This document shows, one piece after another, positions 15,772-30,203 of a DNA stretch of 64,000 nt; position 1 is the first letter of the stretch, and every line of letters starts with the position of its first letter. Source of the stretch: Marmoricola sp. URHB0036 (GTDB lineage: Bacteria > Actinomycetota > Actinomycetes > Propionibacteriales > Nocardioidaceae); assembly GCF_000426045.1 (NCBI RefSeq), contig NZ_AUEP01000008.1:186001-250000 (forward strand). Direction: 5' to 3'. The position numbers and the translations under genes were made by a program. The notes beneath the pieces were generated by a model, which was not told where the DNA came from, did not search any database, and worked only from the letters and a program-made list of their open reading frames with translations.

Positions 15772-15801
15772 TTGACCAACCCTCGAACAGAGGTCTACCT
15801 T
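15772..15801 (+). promoter_or_regulatory. Candidate housekeeping promoter for the MerR gene
   Basis: TTGACC, an 18-bp spacer, then TACCTT, inside the 209-bp gap before the MerR gene at 15917. This implies a leader of roughly 110 nt. The rest of the gap shows no gene. Confidence 0.4.
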
Positions 15802-15916
15802 CGAACTGTCTTCGCTGTAACTCCACGGCTGGTATTCCGTTCCTGAGCCCCAGGTCCTCGGTCACCGGCCACCCTTCCCGGGGGTTACGGTCAGTGGAGG
15901 AACTTCGGAGGTAGCA

Positions 15917-16510
15917 GTGGCGATCAAGGACCAGCCGCATGACGAGCAGGCGGTGCTGGACGCAGCGCACGACGCCGACGAGCAGGGTCTGCTCTTCGAC
16001 GACGACGTCTCCCCGTTGCCCAACGACCTCGGCTACCGCGGACCCACGGCCTGCAACGCCGCCGGCATCACCTATCGCCAGCTCGACTACTGGGCCCGCA
16101 CCGGCCTGGTCGAGCCGACGGTGCGCGGTGCGACCGGCTCCGGCACCCAGCGCCTCTACAGCTTCCGCGACATCTTGATCCTCAAGATCATCAAGCGACT
16201 GCTCGACGCCGGCATCTCGCTCCAGCAGATCCGCACCGCCGTCTCGCACCTGCGCGCTCGCGGCACCGACGACCTGACCCGCGTCACCCTGATGAGTGAC
16301 GGCGCCAGCGTCTACGAGTGCACCAGCAACGACGAGGTCATCGACCTGCTCCAGGGTGGCCAGGGCGTCTTCGGCATCGCCATCGGTGGGGTCTGGCGCG
16401 AGATCGAGGGGTCGCTGGCCGACCTGCCCTCGGAGCGCACCGCCGAGGCCGAGGAAGCGCACGAGAGCGACGAGCTCGCCGCGCGTCGCAAGGCGCGGCT
16501 CACCGGCTGA
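15917..16510 (+). CDS. MerR-family regulator, Rv1830-like
   Basis: A 197-aa regulator. The winged HTH (residues about 45-115) includes GITYRQLDYWARTGLVEP and LYSFRDILILKIIKRLLDAGISLQQIR, the MerR helix pattern; the C-terminal part (VYECTSNDEVIDLLQGGQGVFGIAIG) is specific to the Rv1830 group. GTG start at 15917 after GGAGG. Same place in the locus as Rv1830 of M. tuberculosis, before gcvP. Targets are unknown here. Confidence 0.88.
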   Translation: MAIKDQPHDEQAVLDAAHDADEQGLLFDDDVSPLPNDLGYRGPTACNAAGITYRQLDYWARTGLVEPTVRGATGSGTQRLYSFRDILILKIIKRLLDAGISLQQIRTAVSHLRARGTDDLTRVTLMSDGASVYECTSNDEVIDLLQGGQGVFGIAIGGVWREIEGSLADLPSERTAEAEEAHESDELAARRKARLTG

Positions 16511-16550
16511 TCACGCCGCACTGGTAGTTTTGGCCGTGCTGACCAACCCT

Positions 16551-16633
16551 GTGCGGGAGAGTCCCCGGTAGATCCATCCGGGGCGCCGAAGGGGCAACTC
16601 CTCCCACCAACCTCTCAGGCTCACGGACCGCAC
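16551..16633 (+). promoter_or_regulatory. Glycine riboswitch (single recognisable aptamer)
   Basis: Closing stem P1 pairs GTGCGG (16551-16556) with CCGCAC (16628-16633). Inside lie the conserved glycine aptamer blocks GGGAGAGTC, GGGCGCCGAAGGGGCAA and CCTCTCAGGCTCACGGACCG. It precedes gcvP by about 90 nt, where glycine binding is expected to raise expression of the cleavage system. Only one full aptamer is recognisable. Confidence 0.92.
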
Positions 16634-16642
16634 AGGCTGGCA

Positions 16643-16672
16643 CTCAGGAGCAACGACGACGTTGTGACTGAG
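16643..16672 (+). promoter_or_regulatory. Hairpin between the glycine aptamer and gcvP
   Basis: CTCAG pairs with CTGAG, and within it CAACG pairs with CGTTG around a short loop. It lies directly after the aptamer and about 50 nt before the start codon, and may be the expression platform or a degenerate second aptamer. Confidence 0.5.
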
Positions 16673-16724
16673 GGGAGGCGCACTCACCGATGCATCGGTG
16701 GCTCGCCTCACGACCAGGAGTGAC

Positions 16725-19567
<2,843 letters not shown>

Positions 19568-19571
<4 letters not shown>

Positions 19572-20833
19572 GCAAGGCCGAGCACTACCAGGCCGTCCTC
19601 GACCGCTACCAGTCCGACCGTCGTCTGCCGTCCGTCGTCGCGGGCGTGCTCGACGGGCCCGAGCTGAGCTGGTCGGGCTCGGCCGGAGCGCCGACGACGA
19701 CGGACACGCAGTACCGGATCGGCTCGATCACCAAGGTGATGACCGCGGTGCTGGTGATGCAGTGCCGCGACGACGGCCTGCTCGACCTCGACGACCGGAT
19801 CGGACGGCACGTCCCGGAGACGGGGTACGCTGACGCGACGGTGCGCTCGCTGCTGGCCCACGTCTCGGGGATGCAGAGCGAACCAGTCGGTCCGTGGTGG
19901 GAGCGTTCGCCGGGAGTCTCCGTCGAGACACTGCTCGCGGCCAACGACGGCTCGGGCGCGGTGTTCGCGCCGGGGGAGCAGTGGCACTACAGCAACCTCG
20001 GGTTCGGACTGCTGGGCGAGACGGTGGCCCGGCTCCGGGGAGCGCCCTGGTTCGACCTGGTCGAGCAGCGGATCCTCGAGCCACTAGGGATGACGCGCAC
20101 GTCGTACCTCCCCGAGGAGCCGTACGCCCGCGGCCTGAGCGTGCACCACCTCGCCAACACCCTCACACCGGAGCCGCTGCAGGACACCGGCGCCATGGCG
20201 CCGGCCGGCCAGCTGTGGAGCACGGTCGAGGACCTGGCCAGGTTCGGCGCCTTCCTCTCCTTGGGGAACCCCCCGGTGCTGGCCGACCAGACCCTCACCG
20301 AGATGCGCGAGGCGGTGCCGCCAGCGATCGACTACGGGCTCGGCATCCGTCTGGTGCCGTACGCCGGCGGCGTGCTCTCCGGGCACACCGGCTCGATGCC
20401 GGGCTTCCAGGCGACCCTGTTCGTCGACCCGCTCGCCCATCTCGGGGTGGTCGCGCTCACCAACGCGACGACCGGCTTCTCCGGCAGCGAGCTGGCGCTG
20501 GCGCTGCTGGGCGACCACACACCGACCCCGGTCGCGCCCTGGCAGCCGACCGAGACGCTGCCGGAGTGGGCACGCGAGCTACTCGGCTACTGGCACTGGG
20601 GCAACACGGCCTTCGAGGTGCGCTGGCAAGGTGAGCAGCTCGAGTTCCGCGACCTCTCGATGGGTGGCGTCGTCGAGGAACAGTTCGAGCTGCGCGGCGA
20701 TCGCATCGTCGGTGTCGCCGGCTACCACCACGGCGAGACCCTGCACGTCGTACGCCGGGAGGACGGGTCGATCGACCACCTCGAGTGCGCCACGTTCGTC
20801 TACACCCGGGAGCCCTACCCCGACGGTCCGTGA
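19568..20833 (+). CDS. Serine hydrolase of the beta-lactamase / penicillin-binding (class C) family
   Basis: A 421-aa protein with the SxxK fold: SITK (S53, K56), the YSN motif (Y141, HYSNLGFG) and GHTGSMPG as the third motif, followed by a C-terminal beta domain of the DUF3471 kind (after about residue 320). No signal peptide is visible, so it is probably cytoplasmic. Substrate unknown: esterase or peptidase activity are both known in the family. The only suitable start is TTG at 19568, overlapping the gcvP stop (TTGA), implying translational coupling with gcvP. Confidence 0.87.
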
Positions 20834-20846
20834 CCGGCATCTGCGG

Positions 20847-22196
20847 TCACCCGGCCGGGACGAAGCCCTTGGTGCGCTCGCCGGCGATCTTGTACTGACC
20901 GTCCTGGAAGCTCAGGTCGAGCACGGTCGGACCGGGGCCGTTCTTGAAGTTGTCGAAGTGCACCTGGTAGCTGACCGAGAGGTTCTCGGGGTTGGCGGAG
21001 ATGTCGAGCACCCGGCCGTTGGTGGCGCTGTCCCAGAAGCGGCGATAGGTCTCCAGACCTCCGCTCTCGCGCTTGAATTCGGGCGTGAGCATCTTCCAGG
21101 AGGTGTCGGGGTCCTCCGACACCGCGGCGACGTAGTCACGGATGAAGGACTCCATCCCGGCAGCGGTCGGCTTGGTCGCCGCTGCCTGGGTGGAGGGGCC
21201 GGACGACGGCTGCTTGGAGGGCGGGTTGGCGGTGTCGTCCTTGGGCGTGTCGTTGTTCAGCACCGCGAACAGGACCCCGGCCAGGACCAGGGCCACCAGG
21301 ACGGCGGCGCCGGCCAGCAGCAGCCTCGTCGGAGGTCGTCGACGTTCGGCGGGTGTGACCGGCGGGGCGACGACGCTGATCACCTGGGTCGCGTCCTGGT
21401 CCTGTTCCGGGGGCGAGCTGAGGAAGTCGCGGACCTGCGCCATCGACCAGCGCTGGGACGGGTCCTTGACCAGGGTCGCCTCGAGGAGTGGCGCGAGGGA
21501 GCCGGCTTCGGGCAGCCGGGGCGGATCCTCGTTGACGATGCGGTAGAGGGTGCCCATGACGTTGTCGCCGACGTCGTACGGCGGCCGCCCCGACAGCACG
21601 TAGAAGAGGGTGGCGCCCAGCGACCACACGTCACCGGACTGGTCGCCACGGCCACCGGTGACCACCTCGGGTGCGAGGTACGCCGGCGACCCGGTGAGCA
21701 GACCGGTCTGGGTGAGGGATGCGTCTGCCTCGATCCGGGCGATGCCGAAGTCGGTGAGCTTCAGGTTCCAGCTGCGGTCGACGAGGATGTTGGACGGCTT
21801 CACGTCCCGGTGCAGGATGCCCGCGGCGTGTGCGGCGACGAGCGCGTCGGCCACCTGTCGGAGCAGCGGCGCCGCCACGTCGGGGGAGAGCGGTCCGCCC
21901 CGTCGGATGATCTGGGCGAGCGTGGTGCCGTCGACGTACTCCATCACCAACCAGCGGGCGTCGCTCTCGTCGTCGGCGACGAAGTCGAAGACCGAGACCA
22001 CGTGGGGGTGGTTGAGCCGGGCGCTCAGCCGGGCCTCGCGCTCGGCCCGCGCCAGGTCGGCCTTGTCGGCACCGGGCAGCAGCCCGATCCGCTTGAGCGC
22101 CACCTGCCGCCCGAGCACCTCGTCACGTCCGAGCCACACGGCGCCCATGCCGCCTCGTCCGATCTCACGGTCGAGCGAGTACCTGCCTGCGATCAT
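20847..22196 (-). CDS. Membrane-anchored Ser/Thr protein kinase
   Basis: Hanks-type kinase of 449 aa. Kinase domain at residues 1-265: GRGGMGAVW (P-loop), K35 in VALKRIG, HRDVKPSN (catalytic loop), LTDFGIAR (DFG). A proline-rich linker precedes one membrane helix (RLLLAGAAVLVALVLAGVLFAVL, about residues 290-312). The outer part starts with a Ser/Thr/Lys-rich stretch, then a domain of about 100 residues with the pattern of a small NTF2-like fold. Targets unknown; GarA, encoded 8 kb away, is one candidate. It follows tldE by 3 bases and is convergent with the serine hydrolase gene. Confidence 0.93.
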   Translation of the reverse strand: MIAGRYSLDREIGRGGMGAVWLGRDEVLGRQVALKRIGLLPGADKADLARAEREARLSARLNHPHVVSVFDFVADDESDARWLVMEYVDGTTLAQIIRRGGPLSPDVAAPLLRQVADALVAAHAAGILHRDVKPSNILVDRSWNLKLTDFGIARIEADASLTQTGLLTGSPAYLAPEVVTGGRGDQSGDVWSLGATLFYVLSGRPPYDVGDNVMGTLYRIVNEDPPRLPEAGSLAPLLEATLVKDPSQRWSMAQVRDFLSSPPEQDQDATQVISVVAPPVTPAERRRPPTRLLLAGAAVLVALVLAGVLFAVLNNDTPKDDTANPPSKQPSSGPSTQAAATKPTAAGMESFIRDYVAAVSEDPDTSWKMLTPEFKRESGGLETYRRFWDSATNGRVLDISANPENLSVSYQVHFDNFKNGPGPTVLDLSFQDGQYKIAGERTKGFVPAG

Positions 22197-22199
22197 CGA

Positions 22200-23590
22200 C
22201 TAGAGCGCCTGGCTGACCGAGCTCATGTTGAAGTCGGGGACGCGCAGGGCCGGCGTGGCGGTGCGGGAGAAGAAGTCCTCGCCCCACTCGCGGGAGAAGC
22301 TCGGAACCGTCTCGGAGGCGTGGGTGTAGCGCCGCAGGAGGTCGATCGGGCTCTCGTTGTAGCGGAAGTTGTTGACGGCACCGGTGATCTCGCCACCCTC
22401 CACCCGGTAGACGCCGTCACGGGTCAGGCCGGTGAGGAGCAGCGTCTGGGGGTCGACCTCGCGGATGTACCACAGGCAGGTCAGCAGCAGGCCGTCGTCG
22501 ACCCCGGCGACGAGGTCGGCCTCGGTGCCGGTGCCGGTGGCGATGTCGAGGGCGAGGTTGTCCACGCCGGGGGTGGCGGCTGCACCCGTGGCCGCTGCGT
22601 TGTGACGAGTCTGGATCAGGGAGGTGAGCCGCCCGTCCTTGATCCAGTCGGTGGGTCCGGTGGGCAGCCCGTTGTCGTAGACGCTGCTGCGGTCCGAGGA
22701 TCCGCTGGCGATGACGAACGGGGCGCACTCGCGGCCGGGGTACGACGGGTCGGAGTAGAACCGCACGCCCTCGCTCACCATCTGCTCGCCGATGCGGGTG
22801 CCACCGCCCGGCTTGGAGAACACCGTGCGGCCGTCGTCGGCGTTGCGGGCGCTCATCTCGAAGTAGGCGTAGGCGACCATGTCGGCCACGCAGGTGGGGG
22901 AGAGGACCGTGTCGTAGCGACCGGCGGGCAGGTCGATCCGTCGCTCGCCCCAGCCGAGGCGTGTGGTCAGGTCGGCCGCCATCTGCGCGGCGTCGACGTC
23001 GGCGAAGTCCCTGGTGGCGCCACCGACCCAGGCGCTGTTGGTCAGCTCGGCGTTCTTGCCGGTGCAGCCGTAGTGCCCCGTGGGCTGCACGTGTCGCAGG
23101 CGTAGCCCGGTCGAGGAGCCGAGGTAGGTGGTGGCGACCTCGTGGAACACGAACCCGTAGAGGATGCGCTTCTCGGCGTCGGCCTGCTTGAACGCCTCGC
23201 CGAGCTTGGCCGCGAAGCCGTCGAAGACCTGGATCGAGGTCTCGCCCGACGGGTCGTCCCAGTCCGCGGCGACGTCGCCGGTGACCAGCTCGGCCTTGTC
23301 CTCGGCCGGGTCGGCCAGGCGGGCAGCGCGGTCGGCGCTCTCGACGAGGGCGGTCACCTGCTCGGGAGAGGCGGCGGTCCCGCTGACCGATGCGTTCCCC
23401 GCTCCCTGGAACGCGATCACGGTGACGTCGATCGAGTGCATCACCCCGTTGGTGGTCAGGGTGTTGTTGGCCCAGCGCAGGTTGGCGCTGGTGCTGTCGT
23501 TCACGATCACGATGCACTGCTCGGAGGTGGAGGTCGCCAGCGCGTGCTCGACGAGACCCTGTGGTCGGCCGTTGCCGGTCAGAAGTGCCA

Positions 23591-23591
<1 letters not shown>
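22200..23591 (-). CDS. tldE: TldE/PmbA-type metalloprotease subunit
   Basis: A 463-aa protein of the TldD/PmbA family, the partner that lacks the zinc motif. Together with TldD it forms a cytoplasmic heterodimeric zinc protease that degrades unfolded peptides and trims RiPP precursors or antitoxins. Visible family parts are EQCIVIVNDSTSANLRWANN at the N-terminus and GGGTRIGEQMVSEGVRF and ECAPFVIASGSS near the middle. The ATG at 23591 shares a base with the tldD stop (TGATG). No RiPP precursor gene is apparent nearby. Confidence 0.9.
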
Positions 23592-25114
<1,523 letters not shown>

Positions 25115-25124
25115 GCGAACGACC

Positions 25125-28100
25125 TTAATGGTCGGTCAATGACGCCCGGACGGTGGAGCCGCGGCGTGCCTTGCGCACCTCCAGCTGGGCGGGAATCCGG
25201 TTGCGGAGCTCGGGCACGTGACTGACCAGGCCGACCACCCGGCCGCCGTCGCGCAGGGCATCGAGGGTGTCCATCACTCCGTCGAGGGTGGTGGCGTCGA
25301 GAGCGCCGAAGCCCTCGTCGATGAACAGGGTGTCGAGCTGGGTGCCGCCTGCCTCGTGGCTGACGGTGTCGGCGAGGCCCAGGGCCAGGGCGAGGGAGAC
25401 GATGAACGTCTCGCCGCCCGAGAGCGTCGCCGGGTCGCGCTGCTTGCCGCTCCACTCGTCGCGGACGCGCAGGCTCAGCCCACCGCGCTGCTCGCCGGCT
25501 CCGCGCTCGTCGGCCTGCTCGAGGCTGAACCGACGCTCGGTCATGGTGCCGAGGCGTTCGTTGGCCGCGGCCACGACCTGGCGCAGCCGCTCGGAGAGGA
25601 CGTACGCCGAGAGCCGCATCCGCTGCTGGTTGTCCACGCTCTTGCCCTCGACCAGTGCGGCAAGACCGGCCGTCAATGCGTGGTCCTGCCTCACCGGCGC
25701 CCAGGCAGCCAGGGCGTCGGCCAGCTCGACGGTGAGGGAGCTCAGCCGGCGTGCGCGCAGTGCTGCCTGCTCGTGAGCGGCATGCATCTCGTCGCGCCGG
25801 CGACCAGACTCGGACAGTCGCGCCGCCAGGGCCGGCAGATCCGGGGGATCCGCAACCAGGGCGCTGCGCACCGACTCCTCGGCGAGCACGTCGTCGGCCG
25901 CGGCGCGGGCGATGCGCCGCTCGTCGAGCTGTCGGGCCCGAGCAGCGGCCTCACTGCCGGTGAGCACGGCCGCAACCGCCTCGGCCAGGGACTCGAAGCC
26001 GGCCTCGAGCGCCGCAGCCTCGGCGGCGGCTGCTGCCTGGGTCAGCTCGTGGGCAGCTCGCTCTCGGGCCACCAGGGCCGCACGCGCCTCGTCGAGCTCG
26101 TGCACCGCCCGACGGTGCGACGCCACCAGGCCGCCGACGGAGGTGATGTCGGGGTGATCGGCGAGCAGGGCCTCGAGCTCGCCCCCGAGGCGATCGACGC
26201 GGTCGGCGGCGGCGTCGCGCTCGCGACTGCGCTCCTGCAACGAGACCCGGGACGCGGCGAGCTCGGCGGCGAGCGGCTTCTCCTCGTCCTCGATCGCGGC
26301 CAGCTCGTCGCGCAACCGCATCGTCTCGCGTGCGGCCGCGGTGCTCGCGGCCGCGGCGGTGGCCGCCGATGCGGCCGAGCGGCGCCAGTGGGGGACGGTG
26401 TGGCCGCCGCTCCGGACGAGGGCGCCCTGGAGCCGGGTCGACTGGGTGGTGACGAGCTCCATCACCGTCTGGCGCTCGAAGTCGGCGTTCTCGTGGCGTT
26501 CGCGGGCGGCGTCCTCGTCGGCACGACTGATCGCCCCTGATGCCGTCGCGGGCGAGGGATGGTCGACGCTGCCGCAGACCGGGCAGGAGCAGCCGACCGC
26601 GAGGGCACCGGCCAGCTCGGCCGCCATCCCGGTGATGCGTCGCTCGCGGAGATCGAGGTAGGCCTGCCGTAGCTCCTGGGCGTGGCTGGTCGCGTCGGCC
26701 AGCCGCGCGCGCGTCGCGGTCAGCTCGCCGGTCAGCTCGGCCGCCTCGGCAGCGGCCTCCAGGCCGGCCTGGGCAGCCTCGAGGGCGGCGCGGTCGGCCT
26801 GGGCCGTCTCGGCGACCGCCGCTGCCCGGGCGAGGGCCGCGACCGCCTGCTCGCGGGCGGCGAGCAGCTCGCCGGCCCGATCGCCGCGGCTGGCCACCAC
26901 CGTGGTCAGCCGCGCCGTCTCGGCCGCCAGCGCATCGAGCCGGGAACGTTCGTGCGTGAGCTCTCGCTCGCGCGGCAGCCATGACTCGGCGACGGCACGC
27001 TCCTCGGCCAGCCGCGTGCTGGCGGCCACCAGGAGCTCGAGGTCGAGCTGGTCCGCGTCGACGCCGAGGACGGCACACACGGCATCGACGTGGCCGGCGG
27101 CTCGGTCCTCGACCTCGGCCAGCTGGGCTTCGGCGGTCTCCATCCGCATCGCCTGGGGGAGCACCGGGGCAGCCCGCCGGTGGGCGTCCAGCGCCGCCGT
27201 CACTGCCTTCTCCTCCTCGGTCGAGGAGTCGAGCGAGGCCAGCCTCTGCTGCGCCGAGGTGCCCCTCGCCCTGGCGTCCGTGGCGGCGCGAGCACGGTCG
27301 ACGGCCTGCTGGTCCTCGGCCACGTCGGCGGTGGCGGCCGCCAGCCCGGCGCGACGACGGTCGAGCTCGGCGGCGGCCGTCGTCAGGCACCCGTCCGACC
27401 AGCGATCGAGCGAGCCGTCCTCGGCCACCGGGTCGAGTGCGTGCAGGTCCCAGCTCTCGGGTACGCCGGTGCCGGCGGCCTCCTGGAGCCGGTTGACCAC
27501 GCCCGCACACACGTCGTGGTGGGTCTGGCAGCGCCGCCTCAGCTCGATGCGCCGCTCGACCAGCCAGCGCTCGACCTCCTCGAACCTCCGCGTGCGGAAC
27601 AACCGCTGCAGCACGGCGTGGCGCTCGGTCGAGCTGGCGCGGAGGAAGGCCTGGAACCGCCCCTGCGGCAGCATCGCGACCTGGGTGAACTGGCTGCAGG
27701 TCATCCCGAGCAGACCGGTGACCAGCTGGCCGGCCTCGTCGAGCCGGTTGGTCAGGGCGATCCACTCACCGGAGCGCAGCTCCTCGACGACGACGTGGGC
27801 CTGGACGCGCGTGGTCCCGGACCCGCGTCGCTTGGGCCGCTCCCACGTGGGGGAGCGGGTGAATCGGAGGGTGCGACCGCCGACGCTGACGTCGAGCACC
27901 ACGAGCGGCTCCGTCTCGGGCGCGGCCTGGTCACTGCGCAGGTGGCGGGCCGTGTGCCGGTCGCCCGGGACCTCGCCGTAGAGCGCGAAGCAGACGGCGT
28001 CGAGCACGCTGGTCTTGCCCGAACCGGTGTCGCCGGTGAGCAGGAACAGCCCCCCGGCAGCGAGCTCGTCGAAGTCGACGTGCACGGTGTCGACGAACGG

Positions 28101-28136
28101 GCCGAAAGCGGTGATCGAGAGCTGGTGGAGACGCAT
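25125..28136 (-). CDS. sbcC: Exonuclease subunit SbcC (Rad50-like)
   Basis: SMC-like ATPase of 1003 aa which, with SbcD, opens DNA hairpins and processes double-strand ends. Walker A is GDTGSGKT (residues 35-42). Two long coiled coils flank a zinc hook, CPVC, near residue 520. The C-terminal ABC part has LSGGETFIVSLALALG and LFIDEGFGALD (signature and Walker B). The ATG at 28136 shares a base with the sbcD stop. A longer reading to 28571 lies inside sbcD and is rejected. Confidence 0.96.
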   Translation of the reverse strand: MRLHQLSITAFGPFVDTVHVDFDELAAGGLFLLTGDTGSGKTSVLDAVCFALYGEVPGDRHTARHLRSDQAAPETEPLVVLDVSVGGRTLRFTRSPTWERPKRRGSGTTRVQAHVVVEELRSGEWIALTNRLDEAGQLVTGLLGMTCSQFTQVAMLPQGRFQAFLRASSTERHAVLQRLFRTRRFEEVERWLVERRIELRRRCQTHHDVCAGVVNRLQEAAGTGVPESWDLHALDPVAEDGSLDRWSDGCLTTAAAELDRRRAGLAAATADVAEDQQAVDRARAATDARARGTSAQQRLASLDSSTEEEKAVTAALDAHRRAAPVLPQAMRMETAEAQLAEVEDRAAGHVDAVCAVLGVDADQLDLELLVAASTRLAEERAVAESWLPRERELTHERSRLDALAAETARLTTVVASRGDRAGELLAAREQAVAALARAAAVAETAQADRAALEAAQAGLEAAAEAAELTGELTATRARLADATSHAQELRQAYLDLRERRITGMAAELAGALAVGCSCPVCGSVDHPSPATASGAISRADEDAARERHENADFERQTVMELVTTQSTRLQGALVRSGGHTVPHWRRSAASAATAAAASTAAARETMRLRDELAAIEDEEKPLAAELAASRVSLQERSRERDAAADRVDRLGGELEALLADHPDITSVGGLVASHRRAVHELDEARAALVARERAAHELTQAAAAAEAAALEAGFESLAEAVAAVLTGSEAAARARQLDERRIARAAADDVLAEESVRSALVADPPDLPALAARLSESGRRRDEMHAAHEQAALRARRLSSLTVELADALAAWAPVRQDHALTAGLAALVEGKSVDNQQRMRLSAYVLSERLRQVVAAANERLGTMTERRFSLEQADERGAGEQRGGLSLRVRDEWSGKQRDPATLSGGETFIVSLALALGLADTVSHEAGGTQLDTLFIDEGFGALDATTLDGVMDTLDALRDGGRVVGLVSHVPELRNRIPAQLEVRKARRGSTVRASLTDH

Positions 28137-29308
28137 CAGCCCGACACCACGGCGTCTCGCGAGGCCACGAGGTCGGGGTCCTCGGAGCAGCACTCCAGGG
28201 CCTCGCGGAGCAGCACGGACTCGGCCTGGGTGGCCACCGCCCCTCCGCGGACATGGGCGACGAAGTCGAGGGCCACGTCGTGCGCCGACCGGCCGGTCGT
28301 GGTCACGCGTGGCGAATGGGTCTCGCCGCCACTGGGCGCGAACCGCAGCGCCAACGCGTGCGGGAAGCGGGTGCGCAGGCGGTCCATGGCCTGGAGGGGA
28401 CGGACCTCGTCGGTGAGCGTGGCCTGCACCCAGGACTGCTCGTGAGGTGTGAACCGCTCGTCGGCGAGCAGTGTGTCGATGGTGCCCTCGAGACGGGCCA
28501 GGGACCGGTGGACCGGCGCCGCGACGAAGGCAGCCTCGGCCAGGCCGTCGGCGTCGAGGTCGACGAGCCACGATCCCTTGACGTGGTCGGCCTCGGAGAA
28601 GGAGTAGGCGATGGGCGAGCCGCTGTAGCGCACCGTCTCGCTGAGCTTCGCCCGGCCGTGGAGGTGACCGAGGGCGGTGTAGTCGATGCCGTCGAACAGC
28701 TCGAGGGGTACGACGGAGACGCCGCCCACCGAGATGTCCCGCTCGCTCTCGCTCGGGAGTCCGCCCGCCACGAACGCGTGCGCCAGCACCACCGAGCGGG
28801 TGCCCGCGGGTCGCGTGGCGAGGTCGGCCCGGACGCGGTCCATCGCCGTCGACATCACGGCCCGGTGGGAGCGAGTCGGCAGGGCCCAGGCGCGGGTGAG
28901 GACGTCGGGCTCGAGGTAGGGGATGCCGTAGACCGCGACCGGTCCGTGCTCGTCGTCGAGCAGCACGGGCTCGTCGAGCCGGCCGGCGTCGGTGCGCAGG
29001 TGGACCCCGGCGAGGTCGACCAGCCGCGAGTTGAAGCCCAATCGACGCTGGGAGTCGTGGTTGCCGGAGGTGATGACCACGCGGGCGCGGGAGGTGCCGA
29101 GCCGGTGGAGGGCCTCGTCGGCGAGCTCGACGGCGTCGACGGAGGGCAGCGCCCGGTCATAGACATCGCCAGAGACGACCACGAGATCGACCTGCTGGGT
29201 CTCGACCGTCTCGATCAGGTGGTCGACGTACGCCGCCTGCGCGACGAGGAGGTCCTCGCCGTGGAACGACCGGCCCAGGTGCCAGTCGGAGGTGTGCAGG
29301 ATGCGCAT
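28136..29308 (-). CDS. sbcD: Exonuclease subunit SbcD (Mre11-like)
   Basis: Calcineurin-type metallophosphoesterase nuclease of 390 aa, partner of SbcC. Metal-binding motifs are complete: TSDWHLG (residues 7-13), VVSGDVYDRA (about 44-53), TSGNHDSQRR (about 79-88), and GHLHGRAKL. The ATG at 29308 is the first in frame. sbcD and sbcC overlap by one base (TGATG), fixing the complex at the genetic level. fdhD lies 61 bp upstream in the same direction. Confidence 0.96.
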   Translation of the reverse strand: MRILHTSDWHLGRSFHGEDLLVAQAAYVDHLIETVETQQVDLVVVSGDVYDRALPSVDAVELADEALHRLGTSRARVVITSGNHDSQRRLGFNSRLVDLAGVHLRTDAGRLDEPVLLDDEHGPVAVYGIPYLEPDVLTRAWALPTRSHRAVMSTAMDRVRADLATRPAGTRSVVLAHAFVAGGLPSESERDISVGGVSVVPLELFDGIDYTALGHLHGRAKLSETVRYSGSPIAYSFSEADHVKGSWLVDLDADGLAEAAFVAAPVHRSLARLEGTIDTLLADERFTPHEQSWVQATLTDEVRPLQAMDRLRTRFPHALALRFAPSGGETHSPRVTTTGRSAHDVALDFVAHVRGGAVATQAESVLLREALECCSEDPDLVASRDAVVSG

Positions 29309-29369
29309 GTTTCAACGGTAGGAGCGGGCGCGGACAGAACGCCTGAGCACACGCCGGATTCCCCAGCGA

Positions 29370-30203
29370 TCAGGTCTGCGTGACGCGATCCGCCCCGGCG
29401 TACACCACGCACCGTTGGGCCCGCGTGAAGCCGACGAGCACGAGGCCGGCGTCCTGTGCCAGCGACAGCGCCAATGAGGTCGGCGCGCCGACGGCCACGA
29501 CGGCGGAGACCCCGGACACGACGGCCTTCTGCACGAGCTCGAAGCCGATCCGACCGCTCAGCACCAGCACGGGCGGGACCGCCGACTGGGAGAGGATCCG
29601 CGAGCCGATCACCTTGTCGACGGCGTTGTGCCGTCCGACGTCCTCGCGTACGACGACCCGGGTGCCGTCGGCCTCGAACAGTCCCGCCGCGTGCAGCCCA
29701 CCGGTCTTGCCGAAACCGGGTTGCTGCTCGGCCAGCTGGTCGGGCAACGAGAGGATCGTCGCGAGGTCGAGGCTCAGTGGCTCGAAGCCGGCGGCGTTGG
29801 CCAACACGTCCTGCACGGTGTCGGTGCCGCACACGCCACACGCCGAGTTGACCAGCCGGGCGGTCGGCATCGTCAGCGGGGGAGCGGAGAGGTCGACGGT
29901 CACGACGTTGAACTCCTCGAGCGGAGTCAGGGTCACGTCGGTGCAGTACTTGACGCCCGCGATCACGTCCGGTGTGGTGACCCGTTCGTGCACCAGCCAG
30001 CCCGCGGCGAGCTCGAAGTCGTTCCCCGGCGTCCGCATCGTCACCGCCACGCGTTGGGCGGGGGAGTGGGGCGCGGCGACCCGGATCTCGAGCGGTTCCT
30101 CGGTCGCGACCCGGTCCTCGTGGTCGAGCCGGGTGGCATCGCGGAACTCGACCACCCGCGTGCGTACCGATGGTCCCGGACGTCGCGCCCTCGTCGTGCT
30201 CAC
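29370..30203 (-). CDS. fdhD: Formate dehydrogenase accessory sulfurtransferase FdhD
   Basis: A 277-aa protein that passes sulfur from a cysteine desulfurase to the molybdenum cofactor of formate dehydrogenase. The essential pair is in SACGVCGTD (around residues 120-128), and other family stretches are VKYCTDVTL, GGLHAAGLF and EDVGRHNAVDKVIG. GTG start at 30203. No formate dehydrogenase gene lies in the window, so the client enzyme must be encoded elsewhere. Confidence 0.94.
   Translation of the reverse strand: MSTTRARRPGPSVRTRVVEFRDATRLDHEDRVATEEPLEIRVAAPHSPAQRVAVTMRTPGNDFELAAGWLVHERVTTPDVIAGVKYCTDVTLTPLEEFNVVTVDLSAPPLTMPTARLVNSACGVCGTDTVQDVLANAAGFEPLSLDLATILSLPDQLAEQQPGFGKTGGLHAAGLFEADGTRVVVREDVGRHNAVDKVIGSRILSQSAVPPVLVLSGRIGFELVQKAVVSGVSAVVAVGAPTSLALSLAQDAGLVLVGFTRAQRCVVYAGADRVTQT

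Noticed and set aside
16634-16724. Second glycine aptamer
   Set aside because: The conserved aptamer core is not repeated; only a simple hairpin is visible.
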